From contig JANPWX010000076.1 of NCBI GenBank assembly GCA_024734555.1, positions 3,933,448 to 3,997,447 on the forward strand: DNA of 64,000 bases. The letters run 5' to 3'. The stretch is from Trochalopteron elliotii. Lineage: Eukaryota > Chordata > Aves > Passeriformes > Leiothrichidae. Below, piece by piece: positions 1 to 14,500 of the stretch (positions are counted from its first letter, which is position 1; each line of letters starts with the position of its first letter). A model generated the notes under the pieces. The model saw only the letters and a program-made list of their open reading frames with translations, was not told the DNA's origin and ran no database searches. Position numbers and translations under genes: made by a program.

Positions 1-3000
1 CCAACTGAAACAGCATGTAACTCATGGCACATTTCTTGCACACAGGCAAAAGCACAGAAGGTTATATGGGATTCCTTTCAATAGATTAATGGAGAATTTA
101 AATGCTATAAACACGTTATTAAATACTATTGACTGCTCCAATTTTTGAGGAGTCTTTCATACTGCAAGCTACAGAACAAGCCAAATGATGTTTGTGTCCC
201 TTGCTTGTCCCATCTGGATCTTAGAGAAATTGTTCAAAGACACTAAAAGGAAAATACATCTGTCTGTCTAAGATATTGAGTGCTCTGAACAGGGGGGCAA
301 TGTGCTTCCCAAAACCTAGAATTCTAAGATTACTAAGAGAATCATAATGCAAACTAGTGTGCAGAAAAAATTCTGCAAACTTTCAGCCTCCAGATATGTC
401 TTCAGCCACACTGAATCAATCTCTGCTGGCACCACTTTAATGAATCCTAACTAAGCAATGCTCTGGGGCTTTGTTTCACAGCTGAAGACACTGGTGCTTT
501 GCTCACCTCATCTGTGTGAGGTTTCCACTGAGTACAGCACCCTGCAAACAAAACATTTGGATAAATCTTTGAGGAGAACAATTTTTTGTGATTATTTTCT
601 TCATAGACCTGTCATTTAGGTTCTTTTTCACAACCTTTCTCACAGATTGCAAAAGATAAGGAGAAGAAATTGGCTAAATGTTTATTTATAGAAGTAGAGT
701 GGGATTATTTTTATCTCAGTAAGCACATCATAAGCTCAGAAGAAAAGTATCTGCTTTTAAATAGGATAGGACTGAGGAAATAAATTTCAGGGAGCATGAA
801 GATACCAAAGAACAAAGATTTTTTTTCTTTTTTTTAAAAAAAGAGTAGATAGTGGGAGTGAAAAAATAAAAATCACAAAAGCAAACTTTAAAGATAGTAG
901 TTATATAGAGTCAGTTTTCATAAGGAAAGGCATAGATTTTTAGTAAAAAAAATTGAAGTAAAGAGTGGTAGCAATAAGGGCCAATCTCTGCATACAGTAA
1001 GAGGTAAATTAGTTTACCTGTGACAAGCGTAACCCTAAGAAGGAAACAAACACATGCAATCTTCGATTAGCATAACATTTTACATGTTTGCACATGTAGT
1101 GGTGGCTATCCAGAAAAGAGGGTGACATTATACTACAACTGTTCTGCTTTGACATCTAGCTGTAGCACTTCCCCCCAGGCAACTATTAGCCTTTAAATGA
1201 CTCAAGATTGACAGGTTTTTTGAGTCAGTATTTATTCGTTATCTTAAATTTGAAAAATTTATATGTATAATCTGTTTCTTACTGTTCAATATCCAACATA
1301 ATTCTTAGCTGTAACCATCCACAGAAATTAAATTCAAAGGAAAAATGAACATGGTGAGAACTAATTATCACTTAAACTAATTTGAACATGACTGGATATT
1401 TTTCTCATTTTATTTGTTTGATTTTCTGTTGGCATTGCTAAATAAACTTTAGCCACAGTAGAAGACAAAGCTCGTGATCCAAAAATAAATTTCACAAGCT
1501 TTGACATGCTTTTCAAAGTGAAATGTACACACCTGATGAAAAATATTCATACTGACAAGTGAATAGTTGACACTGAGGAAAATACATCCAGGTATCTTGA
1601 AGGATCATCATGGAGAAATGCACAAATTTGTTGTGACAGAAAAGAATGTGCCTCAGAATACTGAACAAATTGAGGGAGATTTAGTCTTCATTCAAAATCC
1701 ATGCAGATATAGTTATGTGAGAAACTTACCCAATATTAGTTGCTGTGGTAGACAGCACAGTTTTAGCCAGTTATGTTAGATGCTTCCAGTCACAGTGAAA
1801 AGAAAAGAAGGAAAAAGCAAAAAATAAGACTAATTTAATGAAACAGTTCTATGGATAAAGCACAACAAAATCTCAGAGGAGGCAATGTTTAAAAAGTAGA
1901 AAATTACTCAATGTCTTGTGGCAGAAAAGGAAGACGTTCAGAGAAATAAAACAGTGGAACTGAAAAAGTGATATCAATGAGTAAGATGCCAGGAGTGCAT
2001 AAACAAGGCAAGTGGTTATGGGACAAAGTTTATTATGTGAGATCAGAAAAATTGATCATGATCCTGGAAAGAAATTATATACTCTTTCTTGAGAGGTTAG
2101 AAATTACAAGAAATTGGAAAAAATGGTCAGAAAACAGCACTGATGCCGTTTCAGGCTTTAAGTGATCAATCATCTCAACTTGGCAACCTAGATTCGCTGA
2201 AATTTCTTAAGAAGCGTTTTTTAAAAAAAGTTATATTGATACATTCAGGAAGGAGGTCTATAGTGGGGGATGCTACTGCACTGGAAGTAAAATATCAGAG
2301 AAAAATGTACTCAAATACCTTAAAAATTAAAGCAGAGGAATGGGAAATATGTTCTAGATAATGATCTAAACTCCAAGAGTGCACTGAAACTACTCATTAT
2401 TGTCTACAAGCTAAAGTATTCTGTACTTTTACAGACAGAGACAAGGTTAGTGCTGCTGGAGGAAAAAAGAAAGTAATGACAGTGAGAGGCAATAATGAAT
2501 GAAGGAATAGAAGAGATAGAGTTTGACACCATAAATATTACTTTGCAACAACATTGGCTCTTAGAAACACTATTAGAAGGGAAAAGTAAATGCAACATGT
2601 TTTTTCACAGACATATCACTACAGTTATGGCCTTCAAACCTTGTTGTTTGCCACTTGGCAAAATTTTTCTTTAAAAATCAGTTGAAGGACTGGCCATTGT
2701 TTACTTCAATATTTCCTTAATTTAGCATCTCTTGTCTCCAAAGTAATATTATTTTCTCATAATATGCACACCAGCACACACATAAAAGCAAACACACATG
2801 CAGATGGCATGTAATTTTGTGATGCTCTTTGTATCATAACAGCTATTGTCAAGACTCTTCTTAACACAGGTTATTATAATTACTTGATTATCCTGTTAAA
2901 TTTTTGAAGATTTTTTACACTGTTTAATGAGTGTTCCAAGCCATTAACTTTTTCTTTTTTCAGCACAAGTCTTAACTCTGCTTTCATGTTATTCAGTCAT

Positions 3001-6000
3001 CTGTATTCCTCGTAATATTTGTTAATTCTTTTTTTATACTGACTAAAAATCAGAATGTATGACTTAAAAAAAAAGGTGAACAAGAGAGAAATATATTGAA
3101 ATAAGTATTTTAAGATAAATGTACAACTTGATTCAATCATAAACATTTCTTCACATAAGAGTGATTATAGTATTGAAACACAATGCATTTGTTTTCAATA
3201 GGAATGGAATTAGGAAAGTTATGTTATAGAGTTGCAGAAAGATTTTCTGAACAAAACTAGATTAGGAGGGTTAAAGTAGTCAGTAGTCTGACAAAGTACT
3301 GAGGATTCAGAAGTAGTCTGATGAAGTACAGGGAAACAAAAGGGAACAGCTAAATCCATTTTTGGCTTAATGTGGACAAGGAACATGAATCTGAACCTTT
3401 TATATCCAAAATCATTATTTCAGGAATTGGATATTCTGTGTTATGATTAGGTTTCCCCACAGAAATAAAAGCATTACAATTAATTCAAGAAGGAAAAAAA
3501 TATTTCATGACAGGGCATACAAAATGTTTTGCACCATCTGTCAGATCCCACAGCTTGTTTACTACAGTTTGTGGTTGTTGTTGACTGAAGTATACCTACC
3601 TTACTGAAATATTTCCTTGTCTGAAATGAAAGGTCTGTGGTCCATTTCCTGCTTGTATTATCTTACATTTGCTCTTTCCTGTACAAAGCAAAACTGTCTG
3701 TGAAACCTTTTTTATTATAAATTCAAATAAAATTAAACTCTGCCACCACATACCAAGCAAGGATGTTGGCAAGGACTCTAGGCGGTCATCCTGAGGCTCA
3801 AATTTCAAAAGCTGTAATTTTTAGGAGACTTCTGTTGGTCATGTAATTTTTTTGGTTTTCCAGATGCTTATTTGCATGGATAAACATACAGTCAGATGCT
3901 CAGCCTCTGTCAAAAGATGAAAAGCCATCCATGCCTCCAAAATAATGTAAATTTAATATTAATTAGGAGTTCCATTTTATTTTTCATTTCAGCAGAAGAG
4001 CTAAGAGTTAGAATTTAAGTAATCTCCAGTATGTCTCGGACATACTTTTAGAGGTATTCATTGTGAGGCAGAAAATGGAATCAGGGGCTTTGGCCCACAG
4101 AGGCTACACCTACACCAGCAGGGTGTGCAGCCTGCCAAAAGTGACTTTGAATATATTCCTGTTTTGCGTTGCACAGGCTTTGAAATTATGAATGTCCAAA
4201 GATGTAAAGCACATCATAATTTTTATGACACTAAAATCACTAGAATTTCTAGTCATGATAGTATGCTAATACTTCTAAAAATCTTGAATTGTGTTTTTCT
4301 TCTTTTTTTAAAGACACTCTTTAAATATGTAGATGCACATATCGTGGCATAAATATACCATCAAAATACATCTATAAATATAAAATAATGATAAGAGAAA
4401 TGTCTCACATGCTCTCCCTATTTAGTCAATGTAAGGAAAGCTTTAAGATGTGAGTCTTGCTTTATGGAGGGTAACAGCTGCTGTGAAAGTTTTCCTTACA
4501 GATTGTACCACTTAACTGAAGAAATTACAGTAAAAGATGAGGTTAGTTATACTGCATGGAAATAATATAATAATCACAACACATACACACGCAAGCATAT
4601 TGTGTTTAAGTATGGGGAACTCTCCATCTCTTTCTTTCTTTGGAAAAATAGAATGGGAAAAAATTATTGGAGGTAACTGGTGTGATCTTTATTTCTTTTA
4701 GAGACATTTTTTAGATTCAGCGTAGCTCCAAGAACATTGGAAAAATGGAAAAGTCTGGAAGTAGGTGATATTTAAGGTCCAGACTATACCATTCTGGGAT
4801 TGGACAAATTAAATATTTCCATATGCCATATCAATATGTCAGTTACATTTTTTTCCAGTGACTAGCTATATACATGAGGTACATGCAACTTTTCAAAGTA
4901 TTGTGAACACCACTAGGTATGATATGCTTGTGTTTAAATTGGGAATGATCAAATTTTGGTTATATTCCTATGCCACTAGCTTCCTGCCAGACCTAGGAGA
5001 ACTCTATTAACCTTTAATTGACTCTGTCACACAGTCTGAGAAATCAGGACAATATATTTGGCTCTCTTTATAATGCACTTTGACATGAGTAAGAGAAAAA
5101 AAGCTGGGCAAGGTGCAAGACTGTTCTGTGTCACAGAACTATCACAAATGCATACAGCTCCAGGGACACACAGTGGAAGATACATGACTGCTCTGTTTAC
5201 TTCATCTAAGCACTTTTCAAAACATTTGACAATTTCTAATTATGTACTCACGTGAAATATGACTGGGAGGAAATTCATAGGGTTATTCAGTCAAACCATT
5301 CTGCCCCAAGTCAGGCTCAGTTGACATTTTAGCTTATGGCTTTCTGTCTTTTTTTTTCCTGGCAGACACAGACAATTTATTACCTTTCAATTTTTTGGCA
5401 GAATGATCAAAAAAGGAACCAGCACCAAAAAACTTTTTGTTAATGATATTTTGTAATTATTAAAATTATTATATGGCTAAAAAAAAGACAGGTAATTTTT
5501 CCTGTGTGTCTTGCATTACTCTTTCAGGTCCTGTGAACTTCTTTACCAAGATGCTTAATTCACATAAATAACAAAATAGTCCTGATATAGGTAAAATGTT
5601 CTTTCCTGTTGCATAGAATTATTTTCAAACTTAATATTTTTATTAATAATAAGCAATACTACTATGAACTCATACAGTAAATGTAAATTAATTTCTTAAT
5701 TAATTCTTAATTAATTTCTTTGTCTCCTTGTCTCTCTCTCTTTTTATTTTTCCCCCAATTTTGTGTATATTGGTTTATTGTGGAAAACAAAGCATTATAT
5801 CTTGGCATATTTTTTCAAATACTTAGGTCCATTATGGTCTTGTGTGATTCCTTTACAGTACCTAGATTTTAGACTGTCCTTTGTACAAAAAAAGCAGTAT
5901 TTTCATGCATAGAGCAGCAATGATACTTATTTAAGCTGACTTAAGCATTTCTCAAGTCAGTGATTAATCAAGCATTGTATCTTAAAAAGATGAATTTGTC

Positions 6001-7600
6001 CTGAACTTCCATAGTCTGATTTATTATTTATTTCACATTCTATTCTTTCTTTAACTTGATGCTGAATGGTTTTCCTGGAGAAAGAGGTGAAAGTAAGAGT
6101 GAATAGTCACTTTATTACATATACTGAATTTTTTAATTCCTTGTAGTAATTTATATTATAACAAAATATTAAATGATAATGTCTAGGAACTCAAACTGAA
6201 ACTTTATTAATCAGTTCTCTTCAGTCTGCTGTTTCTAGAGAACATTAAATGAAGGTCTCTGTTAAGAACACTAGCACAGGTAAAACATCTGTTGCTGATT
6301 AAAGTAACTTTTATGAAATTCATAATCATTTTCAAATACATGTACATAAAAATCTACAGCTGTCAGCACTTGTGTTTTTAAGTGGACCAGTACAAATCTC
6401 AAACTGTTGGAACAGATTTCACAAATACAATAAAAAGTAATTTGTCTCTTGTGAAATCTAAAGCACTTACTAAACAGCACACACCATGACACTGTCTCAA
6501 AGTATTACATAAAATTAAATAATTTTGCTGCACACCGAAATTGGTAAATATTAGTAAATTTCCATCACATGAAGGGTATCTGAAGGAAATGCTCTAATGT
6601 GATTCATCTGCAGAATTCAGAAATGAAATCAATGATCTCAGAGGATTCCATCTCTAAATGTTAGGTCATCCTCACACTATAAATATTTCTATTTCATATT
6701 CAGAAAAATTATGCAACAATTAACATCCAAACAAATATTACATCTAACCAAAGTAAAGACAGGTTTACAGGAAAGATTATTCTGTTCTTATAACTATGTA
6801 TAATGCTAATTATGTAAAAGTGCAATGCATAAAAAACAAACAAAAAAAAACCCAGCTTAACCAGACTATTATTTTTTCCACTTTAATTAGGAAAAAACCT
6901 CTATAATTTCATGAATGGCTACCACAGAAAATTATTTTTTCTAAGCACTTTCAGGGGTTGTCCTGATGTCTTCTCTTAATGTTGACTACTTTAATGTTGA
7001 CTTAATGCATACTTTGCATGTACTAGCAAAAGACTGAATGACCTAATCAGAATTATTTCACTAGATTTCTTTCCATGGAGTAGGAAAATGTATAATTTGG
7101 GCAAATTGTTATTACTATGAGCAGACTGTTAACTGGGTAAGTATTGTTTACATAAACAGAAATTTTACAACTGTCTGTTCAACGAGCTGAAAAGTAGCAC
7201 TAAGCTATTGAAGAAAAGTTATGTGCTGACATTAGTAACTGCAGGAACTTGCTTTTGAAAGAATCTTGAAGACCTAGGGATTAATTCTGCTGAAATCCAT
7301 TACAGCTCTAGCTGTACAAAATTACTGAAAACGTAGGAGTGCCACCAGCATTTTTTTCTTCTTTCATCTCATTGCTGGTCAATTGCTCATATTCAGGAGA
7401 AATCCAAAGCATTTCACTCTTTAATTTAGTTAGTATCTCTATCAAATATTCTAGGCTTTGCTTGCAACTTGAGATTTCCTGTGACCACCTGCTCTTTACC
7501 CTCCAGGCAAAGTGTTCACCAATGGGAGACATGTTCTAAGACTGTTATGAATGATACAACCATGTCCTGAATCCAAAAAAATGAAAGATCAGGCTTGTCA
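1..7600. other. AT-rich non-genic stretch, no gene seen
   Basis: I see no coding exon, RNA gene or recognisable transposon in this stretch. All open frames are 75 codons or shorter, show no familiar protein motif and lie in AT-rich DNA. Local texture includes poly-A/T runs (around 820-842 and 3065-3075), a short AATTAATT-rich self-complementary tract at about 5685-5720, and an 18-bp imperfect direct repeat (3282-3299 and 3312-3329). This is typical of an intron or intergenic desert. Very old, unrecognisable repeats may be present. Confidence 0.6.
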
Positions 7601-8617
7601 TTCAGAAACTTTTCAATCCAAGAAGGCACTCTGGTCTCTCTGATTCAGTTACTGGCAGCTGGGTACATGTACCCACTAGCCTATGGTCCCAAGCCTGTTG
7701 CTGGCACTCAGACCCCTTCTCACATGCACTCTTTTTATCACTTTTTCTGCATCCCATAATTTGTCCATGATGAGTCCAGCATTGACTCACTGTAATGGGT
7801 GTCACACGTGGACTCATCACAATGAATCAGTGCTGGAGCACTTTTTGGACTGGGTGACGTGACTGCCTAGGTGTACAGAACACTTTATGGGATGCAGGGG
7901 AAGACCATTTGGGGGTTGCTCAAGACTCATAATGGGATGTTTAAGGAAGAACCAAAGGTGTTGAAGGGAATCCTGAGTAGGAACAAGATTGGGAAAACAT
8001 AAGGATAAGGAGAAAAAAAAGGCTAGTTGCATGTAAATAGCTTGCTGCTCAAAATAATTTGTCTGGCCATACCCTTCATTTGCTCAGCACAGTTTGTATC
8101 TATTTTTTTCTGTGGGAAGGATTTTCTCTTCTGTGTACATCTGTGGGATGGGGTCTGAATGCTAGCAATAGGTTTGGGATCACAGGTCAGAGGGTGTATT
8201 GGCCTGGGTGCCAGCAAGTGGACTGATGAGACCAAATTGAGTGAAACATAAGTGCCAGTTGTGGTGTGGGACTTGAGTCAGAGTCCCATGTGTCCACAGT
8301 GCAGCACCTGGATTTACCCTTGGTGTAGGAATGTGTGTGATCACTAGCAAAAATTCAGTCAGATGGTCCAGGCACAACTACTGGACGAACTGAGTGTCGG
8401 TGCCCAGCTTCTGAGGAAGGTCCATGTTATACATACATAGATATATATTTATATTCATGTGCATAAATATATTTTCACTAGGAAACCTCCACCATCCTCA
8501 GCTAGAAATGGGGGCAGTATAAGGCTGTTTCTGCTGTCTGTGTTTGTGGGAGTGCTCTATGTGTCTGTGGTCTGTGTGGACAGCTGTGTATGTGTATGTG
8601 GTATATACAAGTGCTCT

Positions 8618-8669
<52 letters not shown>

Positions 8670-8790
8670 CTGCTGGGGCCACAAGCCCAGTTTGCTGCTG
8701 GTTGCAGCTATGGCCTGGAGCTGCAACAGCCTCAGCAGCCTCTTGGTCTGTTGGACCCAGCACAATGTATTTTTCTGTAACAATAGCCTT
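7600..8790. repeat. Candidate old interspersed repeat (unclassified), GC-richer block
   Basis: This block is visibly richer in G and C than its flanks and has overlapping spurious open frames on both strands, which is common in decayed transposable elements. The part from about 8140 to 8780 looks, from memory, like a dispersed avian repeat with GT-rich phrases leading into a TG microsatellite. I cannot name the family and see no LTR ends, tail or target duplication. It could equally be unique GC-rich DNA. The strand and exact limits are unknown. Confidence 0.3.
8621..8668 (+). repeat. (TG)24 microsatellite
   Basis: This is an uninterrupted run of 24 TG dinucleotides (48 bp) directly after a short CTCTCTC stretch. 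Less regular GTGTAT-type sequence lies upstream (about 8570-8605). The run makes the overlapping open frames on both strands read as repeated Val-Cys or Thr-His codons, so those frames are not genes. An uninterrupted TG tract of this length is likely to vary in length between individuals and can adopt Z-DNA. Confidence 0.97.
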
Positions 8791-8984
8791 TCTTAAAAAG
8801 AGAAATTTTTGGCTTATTCTTCGTGGTATCCTATTCACTATACTTTACTTGATGCTTCCTTTTAGATTTTGTTTCTAGATTTTCAATCTGCATCTGGGAT
8901 TGCTTTAATTTAAAATTCCTCTCTTTGGCTGACATACATTTTGAAGGTGACCTGCCCAGATAGTACTCTACCTGTTATAGGTAT

Positions 8985-9025
8985 GTATATATATATATAG
9001 TAAATATACTATATATAGTAAATAG
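8985..9025. repeat. TA-rich tract with short inverted repeat
   Basis: An alternating TA run leads into two 11-bp arms, 8992-9002 and 9007-9017, which are exact reverse complements separated by 4 bases. The tract also contains a direct repeat of an ATATATAGTAAATA unit. This is a low-complexity sequence able to form a small cruciform. No function is implied. Confidence 0.8.
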
Positions 9026-9214
9026 GTTTAACACATCTTGCACACTTACATTCTTGATTATACTTTGAATATGGTGCTTGTTTTCTTTCACAACAGGATG
9101 ATTTTACAGATTCAAGTTCGGTTTATGACACACTATAATCCCTGGAAAGGCAGGGAATTAATTTCTTCACAACCGTTTGTTTTTCTTCCCGCTTATGCTG
9201 TTAATTATATCTGT

Positions 9215-9515
9215 CTAAATGTAGTTCTTTGCACTTATGTCTGTTGAACTGCATCTGGTTTTTTTTCCAGACCATTTCTTCAATTTGTCAAGATCATTTT
9301 TGATTCTCATCGTATCCTCCAGTATGCCTACAGTCCCTCCCAGCTATATGTTGTCTGAAAATTTAATCATATGGTCCTGATTCCATCATCCCTGTTGTTA
9401 ATGAAAAAAACAAATGAAGCTCCACTCGGTACATCTTTTTGTTCTGGCAGTGAACCACAAATAATTCTCTGGGCACAGTTTTCTAAACATTGTTTAAGGC
9501 CTCTGTAGAAGAGTC
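9215..9515 (-). mobile_element. CR1 LINE fragment (internal, decayed)
   Basis: Read on the minus strand, this matches an internal part of the avian CR1 reverse-transcriptase region. Landmarks on the plus strand are the phrases corresponding to 'gcacttgcctttgttgaac', 'aatttgtcaagatc', 'ccctcccag', 'gtcattgatgaa' and 'gcactgatcacaa', in the order expected for a reversed CR1. Divergence is high and the 3' tail is absent, so it is an old internal fragment. No coding capacity remains. Boundaries are accurate to perhaps 20-30 bases. Confidence 0.7.
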
Positions 9516-11410
9516 AACAAAATCTATTTCTTTACCTGAATTATTAAAAAAAAAAAATTAAAAAAACAGTTAAAAGCATACTGAATTCCTAAATTCTCTG
9601 GGCCTCTGATCTTGTGATGCAAAAAAATTAGGTGACTTGGACCAGATTTAATTTTTTTCATGCTCAGATTAATTCATCTGTCCATTATCATTCAGAAGCT
9701 TGACATAGTTTATTAATTCAGATTTTTTTTCTTTGTCATTATAAATCTATATCCCTCTGCTATACACCCCTCTTCCCCACAAGTTCTGTGACCACTACTG
9801 CACTGCCTTGTACTTCAGGGCAGAATATATGTCAAATAGATATATATTGCTAAGTTTTTAAGGGTATAATAGCATAAATTCTTATCTACATAGAAGTTTC
9901 CACAAGTTTGGAGTGTGTCTAAGCTCTTAATACAGAGAAAATAGACCCCCAGTCTGATTAAATTACACATTCAAGTGTCTAGTATCATTTGAGGTCATGC
10001 AGTGTCTCCAAGACAGCCACTGGGGATATTATACCAGATCAGTGTGAGGCCCATGTCCTCATCAGCTAGCCTGAGGATCAGAAGTGGTACTAGAGGCTTA
10101 AAATTGAGCAACCAAAATGCATTTTGTATTCTATTGACCACAGTGGGAATTTAGGATCAGCAATACCTGTTGCTCTTTGAGATGTTGCAGGGTATTCTTA
10201 CCCTGATTCAAGTTCCCTATTTCAAAAGTATGTTTGGTGTGGGTCCATGAGGGTATTTTAATCTAGTACCTGGCATACCTTTAAGCACCTACATAACAAA
10301 TCTGAATTTAAGGGTTCTAATTTCAAATTGATATGCAGTCATAGATCCTTCTTGAGATGACGATGAATTGCCCTGAGATGTTTTCAGAATTGCTGAGTTA
10401 TGTAACTCATCACTAGTATAAATTTCCTACTGATGCCTAGATCCAATTCAAACATGTAGTCTTTGCTCAGACTAAACAATAATTATCTGCTGCTGCTAAG
10501 ACACTTCTAGGTGTGCTGACTGACCTCCAGTTGTTTGTCCAGGAGGATCTGTGTCATAACTGCTAGCTTTGTGAAGATATCACAGATATCCTAAAGCTCA
10601 TCAAAAAACATTACACTCTATATTTTGGTAATGGAACTGGTTCTCTTATTCTGCCTTCTCTGGCATTGACTACTCTAGTCAGTAGCTCAAACTAACCTTT
10701 TGGGGAAGACAGAAGAAAAAAAGATGAATTAAACTTTCCATCCTCCTTGGTGTCATCTGTTTACAGTCCACCCTCCCCAGTGAACAGTAGACCAACAATT
10801 TCACACTAATCCCTCTACAAAACTCACTACCATTTTTGATGGCTCATATTATTTACATCTTGTTTTCTGTCTTGTTTTCTTTCCAACCCAAATCCCTTCA
10901 TGCTTGTGCTACTTTTTTATAAACCTAATAGATGCAACCTGTTTCTACTTTCTCTAAGATTTCTGCTGAGGTTAGAGTTTAATGAAGAACTCAAGACTTA
11001 GTCGCATTGTTCTCCTACCTGTGCTTCCTTGCCTTTTTCCATATTGGGATAGTTCCTCTTTGTGTATACAGATTATTGCTCCTTAACTCTTTTTATCCTT
11101 AAAAACACATTTACCAAGACAACTTTATTTAATGGTTTCTTTTACAGATTTGTAAAACATGCCTTTTTCAAATATCTTTTTTCTTTAAATTAGGTCAAAC
11201 TGAAACAATTAATTTGAAACAGTGTTAACAGATTAATATATTATTTTAAATACTTCTCATTTACTTCATTCATGCATTGGTGCAAATCTTGTCTGTACTA
11301 GAGTGAAAATTGAAATAATCTTCCAGAATTGTCTCTCTGAAAGGCAATACTCACACATTCTATTCATGAAGTCTGAGGAAGAAAAGGGATATGCATTCTT
11401 TGCACATGCA
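9516..11410. other. Non-genic stretch, nothing recognised
   Basis: The stretch is AT-rich with a poly-A tract near 9545-9567. I see no open frame, RNA gene or repeat that I can support. It separates two reversed CR1 fragments. Confidence 0.55.
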
Positions 11411-11562
11411 TAGAACTATAGTATCATAGAATAGCAGACTCATTAAGGTTGGAAAAGACCTCTAAGATCATCAAGTCCAACCATCAACCTGGCCCATGTC
11501 CTCAAGTACCATTTTTGAACACTCCAGGGATGGTGACTAGGCCACTTTCCTGAAGCAATCTT
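11411..11562 (-). mobile_element. CR1 LINE 3' end (short)
   Basis: The plus strand begins with the reversed CR1 tail (ATCATAGAAT type). It continues with 'ggttggaaaagacct' and 'aagatcatcaagtccaacc', the classic reversed avian CR1 3' end, and then with the 'ccatgtcctcaagtacca' and 'actccagggatggtgact' phrases. This is a 5'-truncated insertion of about 150 bp on the minus strand, the usual fate of CR1 copies. CR1 does not make obvious target duplications, and none is seen. Confidence 0.92.
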
Positions 11563-14500
11563 CATTATTTAGATATGGCTTAAAGCATTAAATACAAATT
11601 CTTCTAACAAATAATACTCTCCAATGATTGAAAGCCAGAACCACTTCTGTAAACAGGAAATAAATATTGTATTGTATGGCTGATCTCACGACAACACCAA
11701 GAGGGCCTCATCTGTCTCAGTGAAAAGATAGATACGGAGGGTTACTGAATTGAGCCACACTGATCAATAGTTACGTCATCAAAACATTTTAAAAGTGCCT
11801 AAGGGGACCTGGCAGATAGCAAAGCATAACTGGCTTCATTGTTTGGAGTCCAAGACTGCTTTATTTGCCTAAATTACACAACAAAATGAATTATCTTTAC
11901 ATGTTTCTTTCCAGTCATATCTTCCTCTTTCAGGAAGTTAATCTGGGGTTCAATATGAGGTTAATATACCTAAACATCCCAGTTATGTTAACAACTACAT
12001 GCACATTGTCTCACACCTCTTACTATAGCGAACCGAGATAACAGGGTTTAAATTATTCTCTAAAGGCAGGTCTCTCCTGTAATTAGAGATACAGTGGGCT
12101 ATGCTGCCTGGCATTCACATGTCATGCCAGTAAGATCTTTTGTCGATAACCTTCCATAGGCACGTTTTCTTAACTACCAACACACAGGGACACTGGGATC
12201 TTTTTGGTCATCTCAAGTGGCAACATTTAGCCAACCAAACTGAGGCCCTACTGGCTGTAACTTGGATAAAGAACAGCTCAAGCAATTATATTAAATAAAT
12301 GCAATTTTGTTGTCAAAAAAGAGCATTGCGATTTTTCCACGAGATGGCTTATTCCTGTTTCTCTACAAAACATAAACCAGTTTCAAGTTCAAGAAAACTA
12401 TCAAGATTATTCTTTCTACATCACTTTTAGAATACCTTAGACTTGATATAAATTTCACTTAGGAAGCCACAAATTTTCACTTCCAGATTTTTTTAAACTC
12501 TACTGCTTTCCTCTCAGCTCTGTTGCAACATTGATTTGTTCAATATAGCCCTTTTTCATATACAATATTTTCCTATTATCTTCTCTTAAAATGAACTGCT
12601 AAATAACACAGGATCCTATAGGTTCCCATCAAGAAAGTATGTTTCAGTGGCAAGTGATCAAGCTGAATTAAATGCATTTCTACACTCAATGTATTACAAG
12701 TCTTTTGGGATCACATTTTAAGAGGTTCTGTTATTTGGCAGTTCATAGAAATGCATAAAATAACTTTATTTGAACACAAATAACTTCAGTACTGGACAAT
12801 AAATAGAAAGCATTTTAGCAGAGTTGCAAATGTGCCCCCATGTATAACAAAACATCTTCTCAATGCATTGAGAAGAATGAGCATTTATTTTTCTGAGTGT
12901 GTGTATGTGTTTGTATTTAGTAATTAGCCAGGAAATGTAAGAAGCCAGTCGTTCTTTTGCAAGGTTTGTTGTTTGGTTGCTCATGAAATCCAAACGCTTG
13001 TATTTCTCATTCATGACACTGAAAAATCTCTGTTGGCTTTTCAGCCAGTACGTCATCGTTTGCCTTTTGAGGTTTCATGGTCAGAATGGTTTGCATGATA
13101 TGAGATGATATACATTTTAGGTATCCTTCATCAAACCATGCGCTACATACCCTTCCTGATATTTGTCCTTCCAATTTTAGGCTTCAGTACACTGTTAACC
13201 CTTCATTGCCTGTGTTGGTTTTTTTTCTGAATATCTTCTACCAGTTCTTCATTTAGACATGAAGCATAGTCACTGACTTTTGCCTTTATAATTTTTGTTG
13301 TTTCATCATCTGTTGCAAGAATGTTCCATCAATCCATTTCTATAAGAGAAATATCTAATCTCAAACTACGTGGCAACTAGATAATACTGAAATTTTGATG
13401 AATAGGCCTGGAAATCTGTAAATTAGTGAGCTTTACTGAAATGACCCACTTTAATTTGCTAACTATTCCTATTATTAATAGGAATCCATATGAATGTAGT
13501 GTAATTTAGTCTCTGGCTAAATTTGTAAGTGCCCCATTCTTAAATTAATTTGGAAGATTTAAAATGCATCTTCATAGCAAAAATGCCTCCCAAATATATC
13601 TCATGAATACTTATTTTGAGTTTTGGTGCCAGCCCTGGAATAATCAAGGACATTTGATAGTGATTATGGATATTTTAAAACAATGCATATTTAGGGATAA
13701 TTTAATTCTTATAAATAGATCTGTTAGCCTGGTTGATGGAGCCAAAATTCAAAAATGATCATTTGGGGAAAAGCTATTGTTTTCCTGACAAAGAGAAAAA
13801 ATAGATTTGTAATCTTAACCCCACAAAATCATATTTTCCCATTGTTCTCTGCTAAGACGAGGCTTCAGCAACCTCTCCTCATTCCTCCCTCACCTAAGAG
13901 CCTTTCTCCACCATCACCTGCTCTCTCACATACTAAAATACCAACAACCACGATTCTCCCTTTTATCTCCTACCAACACTTCCACCAGTGAGAAACATCA
14001 CTCTCTCTACTTTGTAGAGTTTACCAATCAGATTCCCTCCAGAAACACCTCAGGGCAAACACTAATCCCTGCTCTCTGAATAGTCCTGATAGTCTTGATG
14101 TTACTGCAGGTGAAAGAAACTGAAAGGAAACTGAAAGCACCTGAGGTACTTTTCAGGCACCCCAATACTTCATGCTTCAGCCTCTAGGACCCGTTCATAA
14201 ACCCCTAGGGAGTCTGGAGTATCTGCGTGGGATTTCTGCATATGAAGTGTGACCTGTAGGAGACATCTTCTGAAAAATGGAAGGCTAGAGGGAATTTCAT
14301 GTTGAAAAAAGTGCTACTAGAAGTCTTTATTTAAGCAATGAAATCTGCTTTCCAATATGTTTCTACCTAGGCATCAACTAATCTCGGCCATGCATACCTA
14401 AATTCTTATCTACCTCCCTCAGGATATCCTCTGTGACTCCACACTCCTCCTTCAATACCCCTTGACAATTGCTCACATTTTCAGTAGTAAGTAAAGCTTA

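Noticed and set aside
8459..8878. 139-codon plus-strand frame, with overlapping frames of 93 codons on the other strand
   Set aside because: The frames exist because the (TG)24 tract is stop-free in every phase. The Cys-Val and His-Thr repeats are microsatellite translation.
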